Shown: piece by piece, positions 35,814 through 46,611 of the stretch
Layout of the letters: every line of letters begins with the position of its first letter
Position numbering within the stretch: position 1 is the first letter of the stretch
Assembly (NCBI GenBank): GCA_022385755.1
Contig: MU278391.1
Coordinates: forward strand, 37,056-101,055
DNA from: Trametopsis cervina
Taxonomy: Eukaryota > Basidiomycota > Agaricomycetes > Polyporales > Irpicaceae
Reading direction: 5' to 3'
Length of the DNA: 64,000 bases
Notes under the pieces: model-generated
Databases searched by the model: none
Seen by the model: the letters and a program-made list of their open reading frames with translations, nothing else
What the model was told of the DNA's origin: nothing
Made by a program: the position numbers and the translations under genes

Positions 35814-37920
35814 ATGGCCGCAGACGAGCCAATTCCTATCTTCACGACTGTCCAAGACGCACATCCTATCCCAGCCATCGCCGCTCGGGAAGCGTCCGTT
35901 CTTTCCTCACTTGTCCGCGCATCCAGACTTCTCATGCACATGCAGTGATCGCTACAATCAGCTCACAGAACACTACAAGTCTCTCTTCGGTCACCTTCCG
36001 AAGTACATTGCACGTGCGCCAGGTCGTGTCAATATTATCGGCGAGCATATCGACTATGCGCTCTTTGGTGTATGCCCTATGGCAGTTGAGCAAGATGTCC
36101 TGATTGCGTGTGGACCTCGGAGCACGAATGACAACGACTATGGACACGTCCAGGCAAGGAACCTACAACCAAAGTACACCCCACAAAACTTCAAACCAGT
36201 CCTCAAAACATCGTACGTTCTTGGTGACCTTCTCAGACGCTCATACCTCATTCTACGTTAGGTCCTCGACTACTGACGGTGAGGAGGACGCAGTGCATAT
36301 CTCAGAGGACCCTTCTGTCTCCCGTAATGTTCAATGGCACCTCGATATTGATAAGACGCAGTTACGGTGGGAGAGTTATGTTAAGGCGGGGTACTACGGT
36401 GTACTCGAGAGGTTCTTCTCTCAAACTCCGTACGTCTTGGACTGGTCTGGATTTTCTATAACGCTCATGCTCAGCAATTGCCAAGAGACGCACTACCACC
36501 CAGACCCGTTGATCTTCTCGTGACAGGATCCGTGCCTGCGGGCTCTGGGTTATCATCAAGCGCTGCGATGGTCGTTGCCTCTACCCTAGCGTTCCTTTCT
36601 GTGAACGACAAGCTTTCATCCGGACCTCATGGAAAGCAACTGACAAAGGGAGAACTCGTCGAGATGGCTGTTGAAAATGAGAAGCGAGTAGGTGTGAACA
36701 GCGGAGGGTACGCATTATGTCAAACTAGTATATTTCAGGGTGGAGCTCATCATGCAGCAGGATGGACCAAGCAGCATCGGTGACATCCCTCCCTACATCT
36801 GCGCTCTACATATCGTTCTTCCCTACCTTCTCCGTGGAACCAGTAGCGTTACCCATTACGAGGACAAGCCCTAAAGCCGTTTTTGTGTGCGCAAACTCCC
36901 TCGTCATTTCCGATAAAGTTGTCGGTGAGCTCTACTGGCTCTTGTCGCCGCACAGTGTTTGAATCCCCTTTCGATCGCAGGAGCGAAGACGCGTTACAAC
37001 CTCCGTGTCGTAGAAACTCTGGTGTCTGCACGAATACTCGCCCGTATACTCAATCTTACTACCCTCCTCTCTCCTTCCTATCCAAACAAGAAGTTCACTC
37101 TCCGCGAAGTCCTTTCTGCATTCCTTGGTGTGCCAGAGTTCAAAGGTAAACAAGAACCTGCGCTGACGCCGGAGCAGGTCGAAGAGGGACTGGTACGGCT
37201 TTTAAAGGAGACAGGCAGGTTGAAAGGAAGCATGTTACGGGGTGACTACGATCCAAGGGGAGGCGAGGAGGACATCGTAGGAGATGCTGGGAAAGAAGAG
37301 GGTATCACTCTGGAGGAGATGGTGCACTTTAGCGGCCTAAACGAGGCGGAATTCAAGGATGTGTATCTCAGCTGGGTCAACGGTTTGTTATTTCCCCCTA
37401 TCGCCTCATGGTGGGTCTGATTTTTGTTTTCCGACAGTTGAGGCAACATATTTCCAGTTATATAAACGCACCAAGCACGTTTTCTCGGAAGCGTTGCGGG
37501 TCCTCCGCCTTCGTTCTCTGTGTCTTGCTCTCGACAAGGAAACGACTCTTCCGGAAGACACACTGTCCCGCTTGGGCGGTCTGATGAACGCGTCGCAGGC
37601 GAGCTGCAGCGAGCTATTCGAGTGTTCATGTCCTGAGCTGGATCAGTTGACCGGCCTTGCGCGAGCCGCGGGGGCATACGGTAGTCGGCTGACGGGTGCT
37701 GGCTGGGGCGGGTGTACAATCTCGCTTGTAGCAGCTGATCGCGTGGAGGAATTCATCGCGACACTCAGGCAGACGTACGAGCCCTATAAGAAATTAAGCG
37801 ACGAGGCGTTGAAGGAGATCGTGTTTGCCACACAACCGAGTAATGGTGCCTTTGGTGAGTGATTCTACCGTCATCGATTAACAGTCCTGCTGAAGTTTCC
37901 CAGTCTTCAAAGTTGAGTAG
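35814..37920 (+). CDS. GAL1: Galactokinase
   Basis: First committed enzyme of the Leloir pathway: galactose + ATP to galactose-1-phosphate, cytosolic. 578 residues in eight exons: 35814-35893, 35946-36212, 36262-36429, 36486-36707, 36761-36924, 36981-37382, 37438-37854 and 37904-37920. The galactokinase signature GRVNIIGEHIDY lies at residues 53-64. The GHMP ATP loop GSVPAGSGLSSSAA is near 186-199, GGMDQAAS carries the catalytic Asp, and GAGWGGC is near 521. The last exon encodes only the conserved end VFKVE. Exon 4 uses a CCAAG acceptor chosen from phase. It is followed 401 bp downstream by a mutarotase on the same strand, forming a galactose gene pair. Activity versus regulator (Gal3-like) is not in doubt: the GLSSSAA loop is intact. 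Confidence 0.95.
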
Positions 37921-38321
37921 ATGATGTAGTCGTGGTGAAAGACTGACGAATCAACAAACACTGTTGTACAATAACGAACGTAAATCTCCGGAGTGCGATC
38001 GTGGTGTGGTACTTTGAGCTGAAAGATTTTCCAAGCAGTATTTGGCAGGTCGATCTATCGGGTAAGTCATAGCTCGGTCAGCAGGCCGTACTGTATTGTA
38101 TCGTGCCAGCCAACGTGCTGAAGAACCGCAGAGTATCTTCAAGTTTGACTGGTGACGGATATCAGTTGTGACAGACGCGTGACTTGTCGCGATTTAGGTC
38201 CAGCTCTGCGGCTAAAGCTCGGCGACTACTGATAACTACAGCGGCCCGCACATGACCGGTCCATCGATGACTACTTGCCACCGTCGGCTCTTCCATAGAC
38301 ATCCCTCTTTTCACTACCACC
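37921..38321. other. GAL1-mutarotase intergenic region
   Basis: 401 bases with the GAL1 3' end and the mutarotase promoter. No TATA box or obvious operator recognised. Confidence 0.5.
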
Positions 38322-39943
38322 ATGTCAGGCGTTCCCCCAGGTGCAGAGTTCCAACCGGTCCTCCTGACCCTCCCCTCATTTACCCCTTCGCTTGCCGTCG
38401 AGGTTCTCCCCCACGGGCTCACACTGCACAGGGCGTATGTTCAGGCAGATGGCAAGGTCTGACTCGTATTTTACTCACATCATCGAGTCACTTACCTCAC
38501 ATCATCCCAGACACACGACATCCTCATTGGCCCTGAAAAGCCCGAAGGTCATCTGCAGCAGAAGTACACGAACACAATCGTTGGCCGTTACGCCAATCGC
38601 ATCCCGGTGGCGCCATCTGAGTTCACTCGTAATGGCATCACGGCGTCTGTGAATCCGCGCTCCAACGAGGCACCTACAGTCTCTCTTCACGGTGGCCAGA
38701 AAGGCTGGGATTCGCTCGTGTGGACTCCCCTCCTTGACCCGAGTGAAATCCAGTTGTTCACCCAGGATGAGATCAACACGCTTGGTGCAGAGCTGCAGCC
38801 ACCAACCGGTGTTGTCTTCACCAGGACCAGTGAGGATGGCGAAGAGGGTTACCCTGGAAAACTCAGGGTCGAAGTTCTTGTCGCGCTTGTTCCTCCCAAA
38901 GGAAATCAAGTGGAGCGCGCTGAGGTTAACCTTGGTGCCATCGTACTGCTGTATCGTGCGAAGCTGGAGGAAGACGGCAAGGTAACACCAATAAACTTGA
39001 CGCAGGTATGTGCTATCCTATCGTGATGGAAAGGGATTTCAACTCAATTACGATGGCAGCACTGGGGTTTCAACCTCGATGCGTCCTTGCAAGAGGGTGC
39101 ACCGAATGTCAAGGAGCATACTCTTTCTCTCAAGGTTATTATTTGCGATATTCAAAGCTTGATCATACCGCTGAATACCTTTTAGGCGGATCATACAGTT
39201 GAACTTGACTCAGCCGCACTTTCTACTGGTCAGCTCCTCCCTGTCAAAGGTACCCACCACGCGCACTCCGAGAAGGAGACAGGGAAGATCGGTGAGAAGT
39301 TCCCGCAGAGTGGCTACGGTATGTGCCTGTCGTATAAGCTGTCGTATCTGAGCTAACAATCTGCTAGACGAGTTCTATCTGTTCTCGCGTTCTGCATCAT
39401 CGATCCCTACTCGTATTCCAGCAAGCGCTCTTGCGCCGTCACTCACCGGTCCCGGCGGTTTGAACATCGTACAGCAGATTCTAGATATCCGACCAAACCA
39501 AGAGACAGCGCCTGTCACGCTTGCGAGCGAAAAGAGCGGGCTGAAACTGGTGTTCGAATCCAATCGTAGGTTTGTAAAGCTAGTCCATGACCAGTAACTA
39601 ACAGACTACACTGCAGAATCTGGCGTGCAATTCTACACAAACAACTTCGCGATTCCCGATAAGAATGCGCGTAAGAAGATTCACGGAGGCTCCGGCGAGT
39701 TTGGCAATGCCGGCTATGAGCCTGGATGTACGTTAATTCCTCACGTCTTCCGACTTGTTCGCTATGCTAATTGCGACGTTGTCAATATTAGCCGCTGCTT
39801 TCCTTGAGTTTCATGAACCGCTCGCGGCCTGGCTGCACTCCAACACGCGCGGTGCCTCGGGCGACGACACTCTCCTCGCAAGTGGAGAGGTGTACAACAA
39901 CTTTGTGCGCGTGGATGTGTTGTACCGATCACCCAGAGCCTAG
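38322..39943 (+). CDS. Galactose mutarotase (aldose 1-epimerase)
   Basis: Interconverts beta- and alpha-galactose, giving the alpha anomer used by galactokinase. 432 residues; exons 38322-38456, 38511-39005, 39060-39134, 39186-39318, 39368-39565, 39617-39727 and 39792-39943. Family motifs are HDILIGPEKPEGH, NTIVGRYANRIP, VSLHGGQKGWDS, QHWGFNLDASL, SGVQFYTNNFAIPD and, near the C-terminus, AAFLEFHEPLAAWLHS. In ascomycete yeasts this activity is often fused to UDP-galactose 4-epimerase (Gal10); here it stands alone. It is longer than bacterial GalM (about 340) because of an inserted acidic segment. Adjacent to GAL1, same strand. Confidence 0.92.
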
Positions 39944-40385
39944 GTGGTGAACGTTCGGATAACCTAAATATAATCATCGTATGTACATCTAAGTCATCAA
40001 CACGCAATACAATGAAATGTAACTGTCGCATATTTCAAATTGCGCGCTTCGGTGGATGTCAGAAAGTTTGTCACCATCCAGTTGCGTCAGTACTTGTGAC
40101 ACCTCCGCTAGCGATTCTCTGTTATGAGGGTATTGTCTCGATCGTGTCACTTGCTGAAATACAAACGATGGAACTGGCGAATGCAGGTCTAGTCTATGAC
40201 ATAGTCCCACAAGACGGCTCTATTCATATATGACGCGCGTGCTAGCTCGGATGTTTTAAATCGAAGTTGGGTCTCTCCCGCATACCACCTCTTTCAACAA
40301 TTTCATGTTTGCAACCTCGCGGTAGACTCAGGAATTGTGTAGAGAGGAGTGGAAGAGGAGTGGAAGTGTGGCTGAATCTCTCCTG
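39944..40385. other. Intergenic, no gene seen
   Basis: 3' flank of the mutarotase and promoter side of the next gene. Confidence 0.55.
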
Positions 40386-42165
40386 ATGTTACCTTTCCGT
40401 GCAGTACTCAAGTCGGTCCTCACGAAGTTGAATGTGTTTTCGAATGAGACATGGTTCCGTCATACCACCGGTAGATGGCTCTACAACGAATCTGAGCGCG
40501 GGTTTCTCGAAAGCTCATTGATGTCATCCACTTATTTGTTCTGGGTAGAGCTATCTGTCCGTCGTGTCGAATTCGACGTGGCATCGTTGAAACGCGTGGC
40601 GGCGCAAGCTGTTGGTGCGCGTCAGTGCACCAACTTCAAGAAGGTAGATGAAGGTCAATTATGTCCCTGCTGTCCTCATACACGCATACCTTATATGCTT
40701 GCTAGGCTCATTCAACAAGGTTTTCTTACTGGAATTCGACAACCAAAAGAATCTCATTGCGAAGATTCCCACCCGTCTCATCCCGCCTTTCTACATTACT
40801 GCTAGCGAGGTTGCTACTATGAACTACGCGCGTACCGTCCTAGGCCTTCCTGTTCCTCGTGTTCTGGCATGGAATGCTCAGAGTGATCGTCAGAGGAATC
40901 CAGTCGGCGCTGAATACATACTCATGGAGAAGGCACACGGTGACCCTCTACACTCTCGATTGTTCACCTTCGAACCCCAGACGGCTATGGCTATCGTAGG
41001 GCAGACAATTTCCCTTGAACAACGGTTCACCTGGAACAAGTTCTCGCAGATTGGAAGCCTCTACTATAAAGAAGATGTTGATCCCGCCCTTCAGGAACGC
41101 CCACTATATAGCATCGATACGGACTCCGAGGATGACCATGCAGAAAGATTCAGAGTCGGCCCTTTGGTTGATTGGGATGTTTGGAGAGGCTCCCGAGCGT
41201 CGCTGAAAGCTGACAGAGGCCCATGTATGTGCTATAACTTATGACCGTCGGCCACCCACTCACCTGTCACATCAGGGCCAGACGCTGCGGCATATCTCCG
41301 TGGGCTTATTCACATCGAACAGATGTGGTTGCGACAATGTGCCAAACCATATCCTCGTCCCTTTGACCAATGGATGGAAGGTTCTGTAGAGACACACATC
41401 GACCTTCTAGAGCGCCTGTACGTGCTCGCGCCTTATATCATACCACCGCCGGAAATCTGCACGCCCGTTCTGTGGCACACAGACTTGCACGCTGCCAACA
41501 TCTTTGTCTCACCTGAAGAGACAGCCGAAATCAGTAGTATCATCGATTGGCAATCCATCTCGGTAGTGCCGTTGTACATGCAGGCGAACTTCGTCAAGTA
41601 TGCGCGGTACAACGGACAGGACGTCGATATGTCGGGAACAGCGAAGCTTCGCGCGCCTATAGAGAGCTGGCCACCGGGAGAACGACCTCGCCTAAAGAAA
41701 GAGATGAGACAAGCATTGATACACCAATACTATCAAACTCTAGTGAAACAGAGCAGCCGGTGGAACTATGCTGTGCACTTATATCCCTTTCTCCATCACA
41801 TCCGAGCATCCACTCTTTATGCCGCACGCACCTGGTACCAAGGACCGGAAAATATTCGAGAATCTCTCTTTCAGATTGCTAGTGCGTGGGACAAGATGGC
41901 TCCAGGAGTTCCGTTCCCGTTGAAAATAGACGAGGCCGAGATGGAGCGTCATGTAGTCGCTTATGCGCGTCGAGAAAAGTACAGCTCTCGTGTCGAGGAG
42001 CTTCGACGGCTCATGAATATGGAGGCTGATGGATGGGTTTCGGACGAAGATTTCGAGACGGCAAAGGCAATGAATGACAAACTCAAAGCTTCATGGGATG
42101 CAGAGGTAGAGGGTGGGCCCTATCCATTCCAAGATGGTGCGCCCTCTTGGTTTGTTGGTTCTTGA
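40386..42165 (+). CDS. AIM9-like aminoglycoside phosphotransferase-fold kinase
   Basis: 558 residues; exons 40386-40653, 40706-41224 and 41276-42165. The APH (protein-kinase-like) fold is clear: SFNKVFLLEF, then KNLIAKIPTRLIPP with the ATP-binding lysine, EYILMEKAHG hinge, catalytic loop LWHTDLHAANIFV and metal-binding IIDWQS. The N-terminus (WFRHTTGRWLYNESE) matches Aim9-type mitochondrial proteins of fungi. An in-frame stretch after NESE (GFLESSLMSSTYLFW) is unlike relatives and may be a retained segment, but no intron here keeps phase. The family is expanded in mushroom genomes; the physiological substrate is unknown. Confidence 0.85.
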
Positions 42166-42826
42166 GTATTGCGCACTCTTCAGTGACTCTTCGTTGTCTC
42201 TATGAGACTCGTTTCTATGCACCTTTGTGGGGACGCATCTATGGGTTATCGCAAGCTCGAGTAGACTTGAATATATAACTTCTCGAAACAATGAGCATTG
42301 CACCACCGTGAAATAGAGAAATTATGCCCGAATTGACGGACATCGTGCTTCAGAGACTTGATTTAATGGCAGACTCATGGCACAAAATGTGCGTTTCGAT
42401 CTATCTTGCAGCCGTACAGAACAGAAACTTGACATTTGAGGTGGACTAGATCAACCAACCGCAAAAGCCCCCAACCACATATAATATAATATCAATGAGC
42501 TTATACCATGACACGAACCAGAAGTACGAGGCGTAGGGCTTTTCCGTGGCAATATCTGCTGAGAAGAATGACAGACACAAGTGTAGGGCGTTTTAGAGGC
42601 ACTCTGCTAGACTTGAGCTGGGTTTGAATGGTTGCACGAGTTGTTTAACTGTACAACTTGGCAAAATGCTGCTCGAAGCAACTGGTGACGGAATTCCACG
42701 AATTCCAGCGCCAGGCAGAGGAACGCCACAAAGCCCTTCTACTACCGGAAGAGGTAATGGGCATTTTCACACCTGACCCTGCGCAGCTGCCTGCTATCCA
42801 CCAGGGATCAACCCCTCTACGTAACT
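42166..42826. other. Intergenic, no gene seen
   Basis: Includes an AT-rich stretch around 42470-42500 and an unsupported 79-codon frame overlapping the HRI1 start. Confidence 0.55.
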
Positions 42827-43663
42827 ATGACTTCCCTGCGTGCTCCTTCTGTTTCTCGCCGCATTTCAATACGGTTCATCCCTCAGCCAGCCGGTGAGAC
42901 CACCTCAACGCTGGTGCTCAACGGTGGCGGCATCACGAACGTCTTCGCGGATTTTCGCCCTCTCCTGGCGGACCCTTCAACATGCGAATGGGCATTTGCC
43001 GGCGTGAAAAGATATTTGGAGGATGGTTCATGCATGTGGGAGCACTGGGTAGACAATCGAAGTGGTGAGGGCGATGAAGAAGCTATGCCGGATATTGGTC
43101 ATTGCGAGACCCTTCCGAACGGAGACGAGCTAGAGAAAGGAGAGATGCTAAACCCCGAGACGGGAAAGATTGAAGCTTACGAAGAAGTCTGGAGAGATGA
43201 GATGGTGCCTAGTGGTGCGCGGGTGCTTGTCTTGCAACTGCAGCGTGAGGCTACCGAGATTAGCCAGGTCCACGGTGTTTTTCTGCAGGTAGGCGAATGG
43301 GCGCAAGTCATCATGAGATATAATGGAGCAGTATCTGCGCGACGATGGAAGTTTGGTGACAGATGGGAGGAGGTTGCGACACATGGCGATCGCTCGATAC
43401 CCGCTCCTACACCAACAAATCACGATCTATCAGGTATCGCTGGCGAAGTGGCTTATGGGCCAGGCTCTGAGAATGCGTGTAGATGGGTAGTAGTGGAAGA
43501 TTACGTATGGAATCCCACACTCATTGTAAGATCAAATACTGCTCATGAAACGGAGATGACTTACATCTAGTTCACAGCGGTCCTTCTGAATGAAATACAC
43601 GCGAAGGCCGACCATGAGCAGAAAGCGAAGTTCTCCGAGGTTAGTTTCTCACCTGGTGCGTGA
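42827..43663 (+). CDS. HRI1: HRI1 family protein
   Basis: 263 residues; exons 42827-43525 and 43571-43663. Hri1 is a small conserved yeast protein of two lipocalin-like beta-barrel halves, reported to interact with Hrr25 and Sec72; its role is unclear. The sequence shows RISIRFIPQPAGETTSTLVL, FADFRPLL, CEWAFAGVKRYLEDG, WEHWVDNRS, LPNGDELEKGEMLNPETG, YEEVWRD and CRWVVVEDYVWNP. Unspliced, the frame would end in a non-conserved tail; using GTAAGA...CTAG adds FTAVLLNEIHAKADHEQKAK, which reads as a proper helix. A further GTTAGT donor could extend it, so the last residues are uncertain. Confidence 0.82.
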
Positions 43664-44668
43664 GGTGGACTCGGATGATTTATGCTGACAAATATCTTAG
43701 TTTCAGAAAACATTTCTGCTGTCTGTGTATCACTCTCATTCTCACTCAACATCTTTCGTCCATGCCATCCTGCTTCGCATTGCCTGTTGGCCCCGCCCGC
43801 TGTTTATCTTGTGTTAGTGGCAGGTGTGCTCCTCGTATATCTGTTGGGGATACCGCTTATCAGCTTAACGCGGCAGCACACCTTGGCTGACGCAGCATCG
43901 GGGTCTCAAGACGCATGTTCTCAATCCGACCTGATCGACCTGGTGGTCCTCAATCAATACCATTACGCGTCATATCATTAGAAGGCCCCAAGTTCGTCTG
44001 CTAAATGCATGCGATACTTAGCAAACGGAAGTATGCGCTCTGTGGGCGTAGGTGAGAATGGCGTCCCCTCCTGAGATCCTACCGAACGCGTTGATGTCCT
44101 TATCTTCCGCAGAACGCTGAATGGCTTCGCCAATCCCTCTTGCCGCACTGCATGGTAGTGAACGATTGATGCATCAGTTATTATTTCAAGATGCGCCTTG
44201 TACAATACAAAGCTACATACCGTCATGAAGTGGCCAACATTGTCCTCTTGCAAAGTATCAGCTTAGGCAAGCACTGTGTGCTAGGGTCGGGGCCATACCA
44301 GGGGAGGTTGGCCATGCGCAGCCTCCTGGGAAATATGACTTATCTTCTCTATTATCCGAATCTCCGACGCTTGCCTGTTCAAGATGAGAAATCGGTCATC
44401 GCCTCAGCATATGTGCTCAAAAGGGTAGGTGCGTCCTCCAAGGCCTCGTGACACCTCCGCGTGTTATTGACGCTTGGCAATTGCTTTTCAACGTTCAACT
44501 TTCATCGTGGCCACCACCATTGTCTCAGTCTACTTCTACTCAATTGCAGAAACTCTTTCTGGTAAGCACAAGTATTCTCTTGTAAGGTGAGATGCTTTCG
44601 TGTTTCTCTGGTAGACTTTGCCTGTGTGCTGAATGCATTTGGCCACAGATCCGCCAACTGACTCTAGA
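43664..44668. other. Region with a possible membrane-protein fragment
   Basis: An open frame at 43682-43981 includes a convincing hydrophobic segment (VYLVLVAGVLLVYLLGIPLI). Another segment near 44501-44571 (FIVATTIVSVYFYSIAETLS) is also membrane-like and followed by GTAAGC. I could not connect them into one gene. They may be remnants of a degraded membrane-protein gene. Confidence 0.35.
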
Positions 44669-45448
44669 ATGTCTTCCATCTCTACTCTCGTCAATCCTAT
44701 CATCTCTCTTCGTAATTCTGCCTCGTTCAAGATCAATTTTGCCCACTCTATCCACCATAAAACCACCACTGAGAAGCATGCCATCAGCACCGTGGCCACC
44801 GGCGCTCTTGACTCTCTCCTGGCCAACTTCAGGATTAGGCGCCCCTTTCGTCGCGTTGGGAGATTCCGCAACGTAGAAGAGATGCAAAAGCAGTCCCATG
44901 AAGAGGAAGTCGCTCATAGGGTTCAAGACTCGGAGCAAGTGTATAACGAGGAAGACGCCTTCTTCTTTAGTGACGAAGACCGTAGCACATGCCAGTCTCC
45001 AGTCTCCAGTATCACCTCCTGTGACGAATCCTCCAGCGACGAAGAGTTTATGTCAGAGGCTCGATTCAATTTCGACAAAGTTGTTATCTCAGCAGCAGAT
45101 CTCCCGTCCGTCGCTAACGAACGACCACCTCGCCGCTCTTTCCGCCGTGTTCCTTGCTTTCGTAACGAAGAGGAGATGAAGAAGCAATTGCAAGGCTTCT
45201 ATTCTACGGAAGCCTCGACCATTGGCCAGGCGGTATCCGCCGATGATGACTTCTTCTTGGATGATGACGAGGAAGTTCCTGCTTATAAGTCTGCGGTTAC
45301 GGAGGCAGCTAGCGATGACGAGTTCGTCTTCGGTGCGGAATTCTCTCATACGATTAACGTCTCCGACGGAGAAGAACATGATTTCACCACCGAGGGAGAC
45401 AGCAGTGATGACCTGAAGAACACCAGAGCTACGTCCGAACCCTCGTAA
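44669..45448 (+). CDS. Acidic protein with internal duplication, unknown
   Basis: Intronless, 259 residues. Two repeats of about 80-90 residues each begin with a basic block (RRPFRRVGRFRNVEEMQKQ and RRSFRRVPCFRNEEEMKKQ) and continue into acidic Ser/Asp/Glu-rich stretches with FFFSDED / FFLDDDEE and an SSDEEFMSEARF / ASDDEFVFGAEF segment. The ATG at 44669 is preferred over one 12 codons earlier because it begins the hydrophobic-basic N-terminus. The conserved repeat inside otherwise low-complexity sequence argues for a real protein. Function not recognised. Confidence 0.65.
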   Translation: MSSISTLVNPIISLRNSASFKINFAHSIHHKTTTEKHAISTVATGALDSLLANFRIRRPFRRVGRFRNVEEMQKQSHEEEVAHRVQDSEQVYNEEDAFFFSDEDRSTCQSPVSSITSCDESSSDEEFMSEARFNFDKVVISAADLPSVANERPPRRSFRRVPCFRNEEEMKKQLQGFYSTEASTIGQAVSADDDFFLDDDEEVPAYKSAVTEAASDDEFVFGAEFSHTINVSDGEEHDFTTEGDSSDDLKNTRATSEPS

Positions 45449-46611
45449 CAAGTGGCTGGATGTCGAGCCGTAGGTCAGTGGCTCCGGTGCTTATGCAGTT
45501 TGCTCCACGTTAATATTTAAGTCCCAGGTTACTTGTGCCAAAGCCAGTGGTTTCTTGTGGTGCTGTTCGAATTTGTGTATCTTAGTGAAGAGTATAATTT
45601 TATGTACACATGTCTGCCTGCAGGCGTTCGTTGCGTAGGGTCCGAGTATCACGTATGTCTGCACCAAAGTATCAAGCATTGTTCTATCAAACTTTCTCCC
45701 TTCCGCACCGTTGAAGAAGGACACAGGACTCAATGTGCTATCGCTACGGCAGTGGCGTGCCTCCACTTTCCAACTTGCCTTTTATGGGTTGTGCACTCAC
45801 GTCGTGCAAGCGACTCTTAGCGCGTGTGTGCTTCTTCACACTCTCCGAGTCATTCACTGTTTTCCAGAAGTACGCACCTTATCTATTTCGTAAGCTCCAG
45901 GACCATGTGACGGAGCAACCATTGTATACTCCGCAGACCATGCAAGTCCTCGCCGACGTGAGCAGATTTCCTTCGTAGTTCCTATGCCGCGACCCGTAGC
46001 CCGCTGTTGATAAGCTCGAGTCTACAGTGAAACAAATGTGGCGTGTTCCTGGCCGAGAAATCCCCTCAATACTGTGTACGGTATACGTACTGCAAGATAC
46101 ACAGCACTTTGTAGCTGTCGAGAGTCTAAATCCCGACTCTCGTCCTGGATAAGGGGGCAGTGCAAGACAAATTACCGCCTATCAACCGTCGGCTTTGGCC
46201 TTATCTGTGCCCGCACGTTTTACTGCCAGCATAAAACACCGGGATGATCATCCCGGCCGAAGCCTAAAATTACTATGGACAAATGATAGCAAGCCATGGA
46301 TCTATTCGCCGAATACTGTTCCTTACGATTGGGCGGGTAATATTTCCTCGATGCAGGAACGACGACAATCACTGCACTGACTTCAAGATAGTGTTCGCAA
46401 CCGTGGCCATGCCGTAACGATGTCCTGACTTTGAGTGAACTCGCCGCAGGGGCCTTCTGTTCTTCCACGCCGTCTGAGATACGACGTGGTGCCGAGTCAG
46501 GTGAGCATATCTCTCTATCTTCGTAGAAAAGCGGCACGAAACTGTATAAATGAGCTGAACGTTGAGCTTGAACTTTCCAAGCACCAGCTTTCACCCGGTA
46601 CACAGTCAACG
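45449..46611. other. Intergenic, no gene seen
   Basis: About 1.2 kb with only short frames. It ends with the amidase promoter. Confidence 0.55.
46545..46550 (+). promoter_or_regulatory. TATA box of the amidase gene
   Basis: TATAAA 62 bases before the ATG at 46612. Confidence 0.55.

Noticed and set aside
40503..40549. Intron in the AIM9-like gene after NESE
   Set aside because: GTTTCT...GTAG would shift the frame; every tested border breaks the downstream kinase frame, so the segment was kept as coding.
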